A program made the translations under genes and the position numbers. A stretch of 64,000 bases of DNA from GCA-2688265 sp964527395 (GTDB lineage Archaea; Nanobdellota; Nanobdellia; Woesearchaeales; GW2011-AR9): the NCBI GenBank assembly GCA_964527395.1, contig CAZGQD010000002.1, positions 1 through 64,000 on the forward strand. Reading direction: 5' to 3'. Positions 1-7,957 of the stretch are shown here, piece after piece. A model generated the notes under the pieces. That model saw only the letters and a list, made by a program, of their open reading frames with translations. It made no database searches and was not told where the DNA came from. Within the stretch, counting starts at the first letter, position 1, and every line of letters begins with the position of its first letter.

Positions 1-1
1 A

Positions 2-889
2 GCAATCAGAGCCAATTACAACATAATTTATTACGATTCTGGCATCACAACCACCTTAAAAGATATAAAAGAAAGCCTCAAAAAACAACTCAAAAATAAA
101 AATAGCAAACCAGATGCCTTAATTTTATGCTACAACTTCGGTTACCTTCCAAAACAATTAAAACAAATCGCAAATATCTGCAAAAAAAATAATATTATTC
201 TCATAGAAGACTGTGCTCAAGCTTTAGGAGCTACTCAAAATAATATTTTAGCTGGTCACTACGCAGATTATGCCATATATTCTTTTGGAATCAGCAAAAA
301 CATAGCTTTCACTGGCGGTATAATTGCTACAAACAACAAATTAACAAATCTAGAAAAACTAAAAAAAGCCAAATTTTCAGAAACATTAAAATCAATAGCA
401 AAAAGTATCATAGCTCCTATTATTCTAAATCCACTTATCTTTCCCATCACAAACAAATTAATTAAAAAAACAAATAATAAAGCAAAATCATATCCCTCAC
501 TTAACTACAGTTGCCCATATTTCATTAAGAACGTAATTTACTTCCAAGCGAAAAGATATCATAAAATACTGCTAAACAGACAAAACAATTACAAACTGCT
601 AACCAATAAAAACACCACAGATGCTTGTCTTTACTATTTCCTAAACAAAAAAGACTCAAAAAACATCCAAAATAAAGCAAAAAAACACGGTATAGAACTC
701 CTAAAAATGTCTTCATTCAAATTCTTAGCAAAAAACAAGCCAAATCAAGACAACTCTACTCAAAATCACCTTAACAAATCCTTCAAAAAAGCAAAAGAAA
801 CAACAGAAAATCATCTAGCTTTTGCTCTTTATAGAAACAAAAAAAACATCAAAAAACTAAAAAAAGTTCTAAATAAAATCAATATGTGA
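2..889 (+). CDS. DegT/DnrJ/EryC1-type aminotransferase, 5' end outside window
   Basis: The frame is open from base 2 to the TGA at 889, so the N-terminus lies upstream of the window. The motif EDCAQALGA matches the PLP-ring aspartate region of DegT/DnrJ/EryC1/StrS sugar aminotransferases, and YSFGISKNIAFTGG matches the Schiff-base lysine segment (SFxxxKxxxxGxGG). Family members transaminate nucleotide-linked keto-sugars for surface glycans, which fits the glycan genes that follow. The Lys-rich C-terminus is more degenerate than usual. The last 21 bases overlap the convergent APS-kinase-like gene tail to tail. Sugar substrate unknown. Confidence 0.8.
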   Translation, partial: AIRANYNIIYYDSGITTTLKDIKESLKKQLKNKNSKPDALILCYNFGYLPKQLKQIANICKKNNIILIEDCAQALGATQNNILAGHYADYAIYSFGISKNIAFTGGIIATNNKLTNLEKLKKAKFSETLKSIAKSIIAPIILNPLIFPITNKLIKKTNNKAKSYPSLNYSCPYFIKNVIYFQAKRYHKILLNRQNNYKLLTNKNTTDACLYYFLNKKDSKNIQNKAKKHGIELLKMSSFKFLAKNKPNQDNSTQNHLNKSFKKAKETTENHLAFALYRNKKNIKKLKKVLNKINM

Positions 890-1453
890 TAAAACCTTAT
901 CCACTGATTCTTCCTTACTTTCAATATTCGAACAAATTACTACATCTGGACTTTCTGGCTTTTCATAAGGTGCACTAATCCCTGTAAAATCAGATATCTC
1001 TCCTGCTCTTGCTTTTGCATATAACCCCTTCACATCACGTTCTTCACAAACTGACAAAGGACAATTAACAAAAACCTCTACAAAACCTTCTCCAATAAGA
1101 CTACGAGCCAAATTCCTATCCTTTTTATAAGGACTAATAAAACTAACCAATACAGTAACTCCAGCTTTTTGAAACAATGAAGCTACATGCATCACTCTAC
1201 GTAAATTTTCACTTCTATCTTCAGCAGAAAATCTTAAATTTGAACAAAGTCCACTTCTAACATTATCTCCATCTAAAGCTATAGCCAAAACATTCATTTC
1301 TATCAATTTTTTCTCTAATAAGAATGATAAAGTTGATTTTCCACTTCCTGAAAATCCAGTTATCCAAATAACATTCGCTTTTTCTCTTGGTTTTGCACAA
1401 GCTCTTTCACTTACAGTTACTAAACTCTTAACAGAAAAAATATTTTCTTTCAT
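869..1453 (-). CDS. cysC: adenylylsulfate kinase-like protein (CysC family)
   Basis: A 194-residue P-loop kinase with CysC motifs in order: WITGFSGSGKST (Walker A, about residues 30-41), LDGDNVRSGL, ENLRRV, the ISPYKKDR region and KGLYAKARAGEI. CysC phosphorylates adenylylsulfate at the 3'-OH to make PAPS; some homologues act on other nucleotide-activated groups. It lies 37 bp downstream of a small HxGH nucleotidyltransferase on the same strand, so the pair probably acts in sequence: nucleotidyl activation, then 3'-phosphorylation. A CysQ-like PAP phosphatase is encoded at 18.7 kb. No classical ATP sulfurylase is visible, so the true substrate is open. Confidence 0.85.
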   Translation of the reverse strand: MKENIFSVKSLVTVSERACAKPREKANVIWITGFSGSGKSTLSFLLEKKLIEMNVLAIALDGDNVRSGLCSNLRFSAEDRSENLRRVMHVASLFQKAGVTVLVSFISPYKKDRNLARSLIGEGFVEVFVNCPLSVCEERDVKGLYAKARAGEISDFTGISAPYEKPESPDVVICSNIESKEESVDKVLSHIDFI

Positions 1454-1490
1454 TTTAAAACCCCTAAAATATCAAAAAAAATTATCAAAA

Positions 1491-1892
1491 TCAAGAGATA
1501 TGATATTTTTCTAAAACTTCTCTAGTCCCTTTTGGAACCATCTCTTTCCAAGCATCATCTTTCTTACTAATAAGCTCTCTAATCTTAGTTGCACTCACAG
1601 CAGCTACATCTGAAGAAACTGAGATCTCATTTACCTCATAACCTACTCCTCTTCCCCAATTAACACTTTCAATATCTTCAATTATTTCCACTTTAGCATC
1701 AACTCCCATTTCAGTAAGAGTTCGTTCAATCATTTCTTTCCTAACAACCACTGAATATAAATCATATGGTGTATCTCTTATCAAAATCAATAAAGGAATT
1801 TTTTTCTCAATCTTTTCCTTCATAATTTCTAAATGTCCATTATGGAATGGCGTCCATCTTCCTACAAATAATGCTCTTTTAATATTAATCAC
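1491..1892 (-). CDS. HxGH-type adenylyl/cytidylyltransferase
   Basis: A 133-residue Rossmann nucleotidyltransferase. GRWTPFHNGH near the N-terminus carries the HxGH nucleotide-binding motif and SATKIREL near the C-terminus is the ISSTxxR-type motif. The layout resembles archaeal NMN adenylyltransferase but is shorter, and its place next to the CysC-like kinase argues for activating a small acid such as sulfate or phosphonate, or a sugar phosphate, rather than NAD synthesis (inference). The start is GTG at 1892; a TATA-like AAGATTTAAAAG lies about 40 bp upstream. Family assignment is firm, substrate is not. Confidence 0.75.
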   Translation of the reverse strand: MINIKRALFVGRWTPFHNGHLEIMKEKIEKKIPLLILIRDTPYDLYSVVVRKEMIERTLTEMGVDAKVEIIEDIESVNWGRGVGYEVNEISVSSDVAAVSATKIRELISKKDDAWKEMVPKGTREVLEKYHIS

Positions 1893-1992
1893 CTCATTTC
1901 AATAAAAATAATTTAATCAAAACTACTTTTAAATCTTATGGAAACTTAAACATTCATACAATTTATAAACAAATTCCACAAAATCTATTCTC

Positions 1993-3222
1993 ATGCAAAA
2001 AAACAACTCTATTTGTTCTGATTCCACTGGAAAGAGATTTCATCTTGTCATAGAAGAAACTGACAAAATACCAAATAAATCCTTACACAACCAAAACCAT
2101 TTCCTATACCACACAAACTCCTGGCAACAATTCATCCAAGATTCATTCAATCTTAAAAACGACAAAGATAATAGACAGCTATTCATAACAGCAAAAAACA
2201 CAAATACAAACAAAATTGAAACAATCCTTCCACTCACAGTTATAAAAAGCAAGATTTTCGGCAACAAAATCATTTCTTCAGCCTATCAAGAATATGGAGG
2301 CTTCTTAGGAAAAAAAGAACATATCCCTAAAATCCTTGAACACATTAAAAAAAATTACAAAGACAGCTTCCAATTCCTAGAGATCAGAGGTGCAATTGAC
2401 AAAGAAAACAACCCAGAGAACACAAAAACTCTTATCAAAAAACTCCCTTACAAAAGAGCATATATTAAAATTGACCAAAATGATCCTGATAAAAGCGAAA
2501 CTACTTGGAAAAACATCCAAAAAGCTAAAAGAAAAGCCATCAAAAAGGCAAAAAAACACCTAATTAGCAAAGAATTAACCATAGCTGACCTAGATCAATT
2601 CTACAACCTTTATTTAGACAATATGAAATCCTTCGGAACTCCTCCTTATTCAAAAAAATATTTTCACAACTTCTTTACTATGTTCCAAGAGAAACTTTGC
2701 AAGGTACAGAGCAAAGGTTTGGACATTCAAAAAGAATTTCCAAAAGATAATGGCAAGATCTTCGGCACTTTCATTGACAAAAACAAAGATCAAGCTTCAA
2801 ATGAATCTAAAGAAACAAACAACAAAAACAGCAATCTAGTCCTAACATCCGCTCTTCTAGGCTTCATCACCAACAACAAAGTTCATATCACAACTGCTCT
2901 TACTAACAAAAAATACAAACAATTCAGACCTGGAGACTTAGCACATTGGAATTTCATAGAATGGTCTACAAAGAACAACATAACTCATTTTGATTTCGGA
3001 ACAGTCAGAGAAGGTTCAGGACACCTAGAATACAAACGCAAATGGGGAGTAATTATAAACAATTTTCCTAACTTTTATCTCCCACTGAAACAAAAAACCA
3101 TAGAAACAAAAGATCAAAAAGAAGCTGGAATCTTCAAACTAGCAGCAAAAGTTTGGCAAAAGATCCCAACTAAACTAACAAAATATATTGGTATGAGACT
3201 TAGAAAAGAACTTGGTTTATAA
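1993..3222 (+). CDS. FemAB-like GNAT-fold acyl/aminoacyltransferase
   Basis: A 409-residue protein of the FemAB/GNAT type found with exopolysaccharide loci. N-terminal NSWQQFI and the SAYQEYGGFLG segment, and C-terminal HWNFIEW and HFDFGTVREGSGHLEYKRKWG, are the usual signatures. Such enzymes transfer amino acids or acyl groups to cell-surface carriers. A TATA box (ATTTATAAAC, about 1961-1970) lies about 27 bp before the ATG, so the mRNA is probably leaderless. A Lys/Asn-rich insert at about residues 255-275 is unusual. It converges with the deacetylase, 11 bp apart. Acceptor unknown; the archaeon is not expected to have peptidoglycan. Confidence 0.75.
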   Translation: MQKNNSICSDSTGKRFHLVIEETDKIPNKSLHNQNHFLYHTNSWQQFIQDSFNLKNDKDNRQLFITAKNTNTNKIETILPLTVIKSKIFGNKIISSAYQEYGGFLGKKEHIPKILEHIKKNYKDSFQFLEIRGAIDKENNPENTKTLIKKLPYKRAYIKIDQNDPDKSETTWKNIQKAKRKAIKKAKKHLISKELTIADLDQFYNLYLDNMKSFGTPPYSKKYFHNFFTMFQEKLCKVQSKGLDIQKEFPKDNGKIFGTFIDKNKDQASNESKETNNKNSNLVLTSALLGFITNNKVHITTALTNKKYKQFRPGDLAHWNFIEWSTKNNITHFDFGTVREGSGHLEYKRKWGVIINNFPNFYLPLKQKTIETKDQKEAGIFKLAAKVWQKIPTKLTKYIGMRLRKELGL

Positions 3223-3233
3223 AGCAACTTAAA

Positions 3234-3986
3234 TCACTCTTCACCAACAAAACCCTTATGCTCCAAATACTCTTTAGCACTCACCCACTTAACTCCTTTC
3301 TTCCTACTTCTTTTCAAATACCTACAAAACACTCTCCATGCGAAATCTCCACATCTAAAAGCTACAATATTTTCAAAAAAACCTCTCGCTTTCAACTTAG
3401 AAGATGAAATAAACTCCCACGGATGTAAATAAAACATATAACGAAAACCAAAAAGAAACGAAAACGGATAAAACAGTTTCAAATAAGAAAGTCCATTAAG
3501 CCCAGATGGCCAAATTAAACGAGGCATAGGCAACTCAATCACATCATTACGACAGTTATGTACCTTCTCAGAAAACAACCTACGATTGTATCTAAACGGC
3601 AAATAACTAGCAAAGGAAGAATCATACAAATATCCTGCACTTTTAACCATATCCAAATGCTTCCCTGAAGAAACTGTCACATATCCTGGAGCTCTAAACC
3701 CTTTTACATCAATTCCAAACAACCTAAAATCTCGAATCGAACCAAAGATCTCTTCATGACTATTATTCATATTTAAAAACGAATGTGACCTTGAATGTGA
3801 TGCAATTTCATGTCCTCTCAATTTGATAGAATTAATCTCCGCAGAATAAACAGACAATAAACTACTAACTACAAAAAATGTAGCCTTAATATCATATTTA
3901 TCAAATAAATCTAATAATCGAGGCAAAACTTCATGAAAAACTTCATCTAAATCAGCTCCTAGATCACTCTCTAGATCCACTGTCAT
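3234..3986 (-). CDS. polysaccharide deacetylase (NodB-like)
   Basis: A 250-residue protein starting MTVDLESD. The start at 3986 is chosen because the longer frame (to 4103) adds a charged stretch lying wholly inside the upstream DUF2304 gene. TVDLESD is the metal-aspartate strand, HEIASHSRSHS carries the two zinc histidines, and GFRAPGY is the catalytic-arginine loop; the HPWEF segment is typical of exopolysaccharide-associated members. Predicted to remove N-acetyl groups from surface sugars. It overlaps DUF2304 by 23 bp, so translation may be coupled. No signal peptide is visible. Confidence 0.85.
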   Translation of the reverse strand: MTVDLESDLGADLDEVFHEVLPRLLDLFDKYDIKATFFVVSSLLSVYSAEINSIKLRGHEIASHSRSHSFLNMNNSHEEIFGSIRDFRLFGIDVKGFRAPGYVTVSSGKHLDMVKSAGYLYDSSFASYLPFRYNRRLFSEKVHNCRNDVIELPMPRLIWPSGLNGLSYLKLFYPFSFLFGFRYMFYLHPWEFISSSKLKARGFFENIVAFRCGDFAWRVFCRYLKRSRKKGVKWVSAKEYLEHKGFVGEE

Positions 3987-4425
3987 TATCTGCAACTTCT
4001 CTAGCTGCTCCTGAGTCAACTGAACCTTTTCCTTTACTTCCTTCACTTGCATTTCCTGAAACTTCTTTGCTTCCAACACTAATTTTTCCTGCTTTTCCAC
4101 CATATTCTTCTACCGCTAATTTGCTTATTAATCGTTGTAATCGTAATTCATTACGTCGCGATCTAGTGTAACTAAAAAAGCTTATGGTATAAAGGACCCC
4201 AATACTCACAATCATAATAAATTGTAAAGCTCCTTGTATTTTTAAAGCACCAAACAACAATTCGTATCTATTAGGGAACAAAACCAAGAGTAAAAGCACT
4301 ACCCAAAGAATTCCCCAAAGAAAAATATCTCCTAATTTAAACTCTCCACGTTTATAATGCGTAAAACAGATATAAAGCATAAATGCACTAAAAAATGCTC
4401 CAATAATTTGTAAAAATATCGCCAT
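3964..4425 (-). CDS. DUF2304 membrane protein
   Basis: 153 residues with three predicted membrane spans (about 2-20, 32-50, 66-84) followed by a basic segment (YTRSRRNELRLQRL) and a Ser/Gly-rich tail. This matches DUF2304, a small membrane family usually encoded beside GT2 dolichyl-phosphate sugar synthases, as here. It probably anchors or assists the upstream glycosyltransferase. The C-terminal tail is unconserved and overlaps the deacetylase start. Confidence 0.75.
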   Translation of the reverse strand: MAIFLQIIGAFFSAFMLYICFTHYKRGEFKLGDIFLWGILWVVLLLLVLFPNRYELLFGALKIQGALQFIMIVSIGVLYTISFFSYTRSRRNELRLQRLISKLAVEEYGGKAGKISVGSKEVSGNASEGSKGKGSVDSGAAREVADNDSGSRE

Positions 4426-4479
4426 AAAAAATCCTCAAATATATCTATCTCTCAAATAACCACACAACATCATAATAAA

Positions 4480-5151
4480 CTAAAATATTCTCCAAGATAA
4501 CATCTTTATAAATATACGTATACCATCGAATATAGTTGTCCCTTTATATTTATTATGATACGTATTTGCAATAGTCAATTCCCCTATCTTAAGTCTCTTA
4601 GCACAAGCACGAGCCAACATTTCTGTTTCCACTACATATCCTGAACTCCTCCAAGCAATCTTAGAAAAAACCCCCTTACCAAAAGCCCTATATCCAGATT
4701 GAGTATCACTTATTTTCTCACCAAAAAGCAATACAAAAGTAGTATTTAACACATAATTTCCAAATCTATACACAAAAGGCATCCGACTACTCTTACGACG
4801 AGCTCCCACTACAATATCCATTCCTTCATTCACAATTTTATCAACAAAATCCGGAATCCGAGCAGGATCATGTTGCATATCAGCATCAAGCGTCACTACC
4901 ACATCAGCCCCAATCTTTTCAGCATACAAAAACCCTGTATAAAGTCCAACTCCCTTTCCAGCATTCATTGCATGAGAAAGCACCACATCTGCTCCAGCAC
5001 CACGGGCAACATCAACAGTCTTATCACTAGAACCATCATCTACAACTACAACTAAATCAACATATTTTTTTGTCAACTCAACAACCTGGCTTATATGCTT
5101 CTCCTCATTGTACGCTGGTACAATCGCCACAACTCTCTTTCCTTTCAACAT
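4480..5151 (-). CDS. GT2 glycosyltransferase, dolichyl-phosphate sugar synthase-like
   Basis: A 223-residue GT-A enzyme. IVPAYNEE is the nucleotide-binding strand, VVDDGSSDKT the first aspartate motif, TLDADMQHDP the metal-binding DxD, and SDTQSGYRAFGKG the acceptor loop typical of the DPM1/Ppm1-like clade. It lacks C-terminal membrane spans, so it likely acts at the cytoplasmic face, probably with the DUF2304 protein, loading a sugar from a nucleotide onto a polyprenyl phosphate for S-layer glycosylation or surface glycan. It sits 12 bp after the GlcNAc-1-P transferase gene. Confidence 0.88.
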   Translation of the reverse strand: MLKGKRVVAIVPAYNEEKHISQVVELTKKYVDLVVVVDDGSSDKTVDVARGAGADVVLSHAMNAGKGVGLYTGFLYAEKIGADVVVTLDADMQHDPARIPDFVDKIVNEGMDIVVGARRKSSRMPFVYRFGNYVLNTTFVLLFGEKISDTQSGYRAFGKGVFSKIAWRSSGYVVETEMLARACAKRLKIGELTIANTYHNKYKGTTIFDGIRIFIKMLSWRIF

Positions 5152-5163
5152 AATATTTCTCTC

Positions 5164-6153
5164 CTAAATTACAAAAGTAAGCCCTACAAAACAGAGCATA
5201 AACAAATACAATACATAAACTACTCCTCTCTCACTTGCCTTAGCAAACAATTTTCTCAATATATAAATAGCAATATGTTCAAGTCCATAAAACTTCTCAT
5301 ACCTTCGATCTAAACTACCATCCTCAAGCAATTTCCCAAAACTTTCCTTTTTAAACCGACCTCGCAATTTCAAAAAAAACTCTATTGCAAATGGTATAAA
5401 CAAAATCACTAAAACCTTCTCTAAATCTGCAAATATTGCTATAGCTCCTAAAAAAGCCCCACTTGAATATGTAAATGTATCTCCTGGAAAAACACGTGCA
5501 GGATATTTATTAAACACCCAAAACCCAAGCACACTCACAAAAAACAATGCACAAAGATATGCATAAATAGTTGCACCAGAAATAAATGCATAATATCCAA
5601 GTGTAAAAGTCATAATCAAACTAAGTCCAGACTCAAGACCATTAAAACCAGCAATCATATTACTTGCATTAGATGCTACCACAATAACTGCTGGAATCAC
5701 AAAAAACGGATACAAAAGTCCTAAATCCACTGCTCCAATAAAAGGTATACTCATCACACGAACCCCAGCATCAACTGCCATTACAGGAAACGCACAAAGT
5801 AATGCCAAAAGTGGTTTTTGCCACTGTCGCAAACCAATTTTCCAACCAAGAATATCATCTACAATCCCTATAACTGCTGCAATTAATACACAAAGTACAA
5901 TAGCAAATACTGCTCCTACAAATTTATCACTTAAAAACAAAAATACTCGAACAGCCACAAACAAAAATGCTCCAACTAAAAATGAAAATACAACAGGTAA
6001 GCCTCCCATTTCAGCCACTATTCTTCCATCTAATTTATGTACATCTTTGCCACACATTTTAGCAACTTTTGCACGTCCGATCCAAAAATATACAGCGCTA
6101 AAACTAAGTAAGAAAGTAAAAATAACCAATATTATCAAATACATATCAACCAT
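5164..6153 (-). CDS. UDP-GlcNAc:polyprenyl-phosphate GlcNAc-1-phosphate transferase (GPT/MraY superfamily)
   Basis: 329 residues with about ten membrane spans. GRIVAEMGGLPV, GIVDDILGW (DD motif), SNASNMIAGFNGLESG (NxxNxxDGxDGL-like loop) and PARVFPGDTFTY are the cytoplasmic active-site loops of the polyprenyl-phosphate hexosamine-1-phosphate transferases, most like archaeal AglH and eukaryotic ALG7. It would start lipid-linked glycan assembly by transferring GlcNAc-1-P to dolichyl phosphate. It is first in the run GPT-GT2-DUF2304-deacetylase and starts 51 bp after the citryl-CoA lyase gene. Confidence 0.88.
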   Translation of the reverse strand: MVDMYLIILVIFTFLLSFSAVYFWIGRAKVAKMCGKDVHKLDGRIVAEMGGLPVVFSFLVGAFLFVAVRVFLFLSDKFVGAVFAIVLCVLIAAVIGIVDDILGWKIGLRQWQKPLLALLCAFPVMAVDAGVRVMSIPFIGAVDLGLLYPFFVIPAVIVVASNASNMIAGFNGLESGLSLIMTFTLGYYAFISGATIYAYLCALFFVSVLGFWVFNKYPARVFPGDTFTYSSGAFLGAIAIFADLEKVLVILFIPFAIEFFLKLRGRFKKESFGKLLEDGSLDRRYEKFYGLEHIAIYILRKLFAKASERGVVYVLYLFMLCFVGLTFVI

Positions 6154-6203
6154 TTTATTTAATATTTAAATCAAAATAAAAAAATATTCTCATATACCTA
6201 TAT

Positions 6204-6953
6204 TTACTCATCCTTTTCCTCAATCATTTCTTCTGGAACCCGACGCACAGCTTTCTCAGTAACAATTTCTTCATGTGCCTGTGCTACAAGTCCTGCACTA
6301 CGTCCAATCAAAAATATTCCTTGAGACAACTTACTATCAAATCCAAAATCAAGCAGCATTAAAGCAATCAATCCATCTACATTCATATGAATCACTTTTC
6401 CTTTAACTTCAGAAAAAGCCCCTTCAATTAAATCTTTAATATACAAATGTTTAGACTCATATCCTAATTCACTTACTAAATCTAAAAGTTCCCTCACCCT
6501 TGGATCACCATTCTTATAGACCTTATGTCCAAAACCATAAATCACTTTTTTCTCACGCACTAATTCTAAAACAACAGCTTTCTTCTCTTCTTCTGAATCA
6601 ATTGCATCAAATTCAGCATACTGTTCCATTGCTTTTTCCATAGCCCCACCATGATAATTCCCAATAGAAAGCATTCCTGCAGCAACTGCGCTACTTAAAC
6701 CAGTTCTACCTGATGCTACAAACCTTGTTGCCATAGATGACGGAGTTCCCATCCCATGATCAATTACAGAAAGCAGCATTGCATCAAACAATTTAGCTTC
6801 AACTTCATTTGGCTTACGTCCACTAAGCAAAAAGAAAATCCCTGAACTAAAACTCATCTCTCCAATTAGGTCACTAAGTTTTTCTCCATGAATAGTATGC
6901 ATAGGACCATCATCAAATGCCTTCATTTTCGATATTTTTGTTTGATACTTCAT
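6204..6953 (-). CDS. citryl-CoA lyase subunit (citrate-synthase fold)
   Basis: A 249-residue citrate-synthase-superfamily protein, much shorter than true citrate synthase (about 370-430) and equal to the C-terminal part of ATP-citrate lyase. DHGMGTPSS, GNYHGGAMEKAM, YGFGHKVYKNGDPR (catalytic His) and IHMNVDGLIALMLLDFG (catalytic Asp) are present; NVDGLI is the ATP-citrate-lyase form. It cleaves citryl-CoA to acetyl-CoA and oxaloacetate, or runs in reverse. It is last in a three-gene operon after the synthetase-like subunits; an SD-like GGAG precedes the ATG. Confidence 0.88.
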   Translation of the reverse strand: MKYQTKISKMKAFDDGPMHTIHGEKLSDLIGEMSFSSGIFFLLSGRKPNEVEAKLFDAMLLSVIDHGMGTPSSMATRFVASGRTGLSSAVAAGMLSIGNYHGGAMEKAMEQYAEFDAIDSEEEKKAVVLELVREKKVIYGFGHKVYKNGDPRVRELLDLVSELGYESKHLYIKDLIEGAFSEVKGKVIHMNVDGLIALMLLDFGFDSKLSQGIFLIGRSAGLVAQAHEEIVTEKAVRRVPEEMIEEKDE

Positions 6954-7015
6954 TAATAATCATCTCCACATTTTCCTTCTTTTTCTTTGATTTATTTTAC
7001 TGCTTTATAAACCAA

Positions 7016-7957
7016 TTAAGTTTCTAGCACTTTTTTCATTAATTGCCCAACTTCATGATGCACTTTAGCTACAATAACCCCTGCTTCTTTTAAAGCCTTT
7101 ACCTTAAATTCTTTACTTCCTTTCCCAGATTCAATTATTGCTCCTGCATGCCCTAAGCTAACATCTGAAAACCCTTCAGCAAAATCCCCAGACACAAAAG
7201 CCACTATTGGTTTAGAAAAAGCCTCCCCTCTATCCTTCCTATTAATCAAATACTCAGATAAATCCTCTTCAAACGGACCACCTATCTCTCCAAAAAGCAC
7301 AATCCCATCAGTTTCTTCATCTTTTTCAAACAGTTCAATAAGATCTAAATAACTAGTTCCCATTAAAATATCACTTCCAATTGACACAACAGTACTCTGC
7401 CCAATCCCAGCAGAAGACAAAACAAGTGAAGTCTCACTAGACATCCCTCCACTTCGACTAATTATCCCAACATTAGTCCCATTCCCACTAAAATTCGCAT
7501 CTGAACTATTATTATAACAAATAGAACTTTTTCCTGAAGCAATTGGCCCACATTTACTTTTACCAACACTAAAAACACCTGCAGAAGTAGCTCCAACAAT
7601 CATCACTCCCTTTGATTTTGCAAGAGACAAACAATAAGCCATATCATGTACTGGCACATTTTCACTAATGATATTGACCAACTTAATTCCAGAATTCACA
7701 GCTTCACTCACAGCAGACTTAACAAAACGTGGCGGCACCATTACAACACTACAATCAATTGCCCCTACAAAATTAATAGCCTCTTGAACTGAATTAAACA
7801 CTGGCACTCCATCAACTTCCTGCCCTCCTTTTCCTGGAGTAACTCCTGCAACAAGAAGTGATCCAAATTCCAACATTCTAGCACAACACTTGCTACCTTG
7901 TTTTCCTGTAATCCCTTGAATCAAATATCTACTTTTCTCGTCGATAAGTATAGCCAT
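7016..7957 (-). CDS. citryl-CoA synthetase / ATP-citrate lyase alpha-type subunit
   Basis: A 313-residue CoA-ligase alpha subunit. GITGKQGS and GVTPGKGG bind CoA; SLGHAGAII places the phospho-histidine at about residue 270. SRSGGMSSE is the ATP-citrate-lyase form (succinyl-CoA synthetase has SRSGT), and the loop before it (about residues 143-162) is longer than in SucD, also as in ATP-citrate lyase. With the beta subunit it should make citryl-CoA from citrate, CoA and ATP. Its ATG overlaps the beta-subunit stop by one base (TAATG), so translation is likely coupled. Confidence 0.88.
   Translation of the reverse strand: MAILIDEKSRYLIQGITGKQGSKCCARMLEFGSLLVAGVTPGKGGQEVDGVPVFNSVQEAINFVGAIDCSVVMVPPRFVKSAVSEAVNSGIKLVNIISENVPVHDMAYCLSLAKSKGVMIVGATSAGVFSVGKSKCGPIASGKSSICYNNSSDANFSGNGTNVGIISRSGGMSSETSLVLSSAGIGQSTVVSIGSDILMGTSYLDLIELFEKDEETDGIVLFGEIGGPFEEDLSEYLINRKDRGEAFSKPIVAFVSGDFAEGFSDVSLGHAGAIIESGKGSKEFKVKALKEAGVIVAKVHHEVGQLMKKVLET

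Noticed and set aside
4870..5313. Plus-strand ORFs opposite the GT2 and GlcNAc-1-P transferase genes
   Set aside because: Shadows of well-supported minus-strand genes; Ser/His/Ile-rich composition typical of antisense frames here.
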